Below, one piece after another: positions 63,619 through 64,000 of a DNA stretch of 64,000 bases. The number at the start of each line of letters is the position of its first letter. Position 1 is the stretch's first letter. Under the pieces are notes generated by a model that was not told the origin of the DNA, ran no database searches, and saw only the letters and a program-made list of their open reading frames with translations. The stretch is from assembly GCF_029873635.1 (NCBI RefSeq), contig NC_080421.1:41459120-41523119 (forward strand), written 5' to 3'. This DNA is from Malania oleifera (lineage: Eukaryota; Streptophyta; Magnoliopsida; Santalales; Ximeniaceae). A program made the translations under genes and the position numbers.

Positions 63619-64000
63619 TGTAATGACCCGAAGAATAATGGTATTTAAATAATAAAGAGGGAGGGAAATGGAAACAAAAAAAGAAGGAGACAGCAAGTTT
63701 CGTCGACGATGTTGCACTTTGGATGTAATAAACTAGAAGATTTACATAGGGCCTCGTCAAATAACACAAGGAGTTCATCGACGAGCACATAAGGAGACCT
63801 CATCAATGAAACCATGTCTCATCGACGAGAAGATACCAAGAGGGGTTTTGGGTAGTCTGAAATTTGACGTCGAGGAAGTAAGGTTCATCGACAAAATCAC
63901 TTAAGAACTCATCGATGAGATGACGTGTCTCGTCGACAAATCCGAGGCTATTAATAATGAAAACTCAGGTTAATTTGCAAAAGATGGCGTAAATCTTCCT
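63619..64000 (+). repeat. Third Tekay-type LTR, cut by the window end
   Basis: Begins TGTAATGACCCGAAG inside the outer gag. It has the same early array of TCGTCGACGA-type palindromes (about 63700-63940) as the other Tekay LTRs but a diverged sequence otherwise. GATCT at 63614-63618 would be its target site. Confidence 0.7.

Overview
This is nuclear DNA from a flowering plant, most likely a eudicot. It is AT-rich, holds two intron-split plant genes, and is packed with plant-type LTR retrotransposons, SINEs, a LINE and a plastid DNA fragment. All calls come from reading the sequence; no database search was run.

Two host genes are recognised. A plus-strand glycolipid transfer protein gene (GLTP1-type) has six coding exons at 7195-11162 and gives 201 residues. 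A minus-strand plastid uroporphyrinogen decarboxylase gene (HEME1-type) has five coding exons at 49778-40798 and gives about 409 codons. Its reading frame joins cleanly at every splice site, but exon 1 has no in-frame ATG. The GLTP gene carries an antisense retrocopy of the snRNP protein gene SNU13 in its first coding intron. The HEME1 gene carries a Copia solo LTR in intron 1, and a plastid trnT fragment plus Au-type SINEs in intron 4.

Layout: 1-3785, decayed Gypsy LTR material split by a Copia SIRE/Maximus-type solo LTR. 3786-5940, AT-rich intergenic DNA. 5940-11300, GLTP. 11954-12276, a Mutator-like foldback MITE. 12817-22286, a complete but broken Tekay-type chromovirus on the minus strand. 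22290-27920, a probable old Ogre/Tat-type LTR and leader holding a tRNA-derived SINE and a hairpin tandem array. 27925-38309, a broken Tat/Retand-type element inserted in that array. 38310-40790, the rest of the array and AT-rich DNA. 40798-49980, HEME1. 51100-64000, a nest: an outer Gypsy LTR interrupted by a truncated LINE, a Tekay element (54281-63054) with a perfect 5-bp target duplication just after the outer primer site, then outer gag, itself cut by a third Tekay-type LTR at 63619.

The most striking unexplained structure is that several unrelated elements carry arrays of short family-specific palindromic words. Examples are CTCGTCGACGAG in Tekay LTRs, CGGTCGACC and TTCAGACGTCTGAA in two SIRE-type LTRs, and GGCAAGAATTGCC, ACGAGC/GCTCGT and TGCTCA/TGAGCA elsewhere. 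In the LTRs the array lies just upstream of the TATA box. A second striking point is a 3'-tail sequence of about 70 bp shared by the LINE and both Tekay elements.
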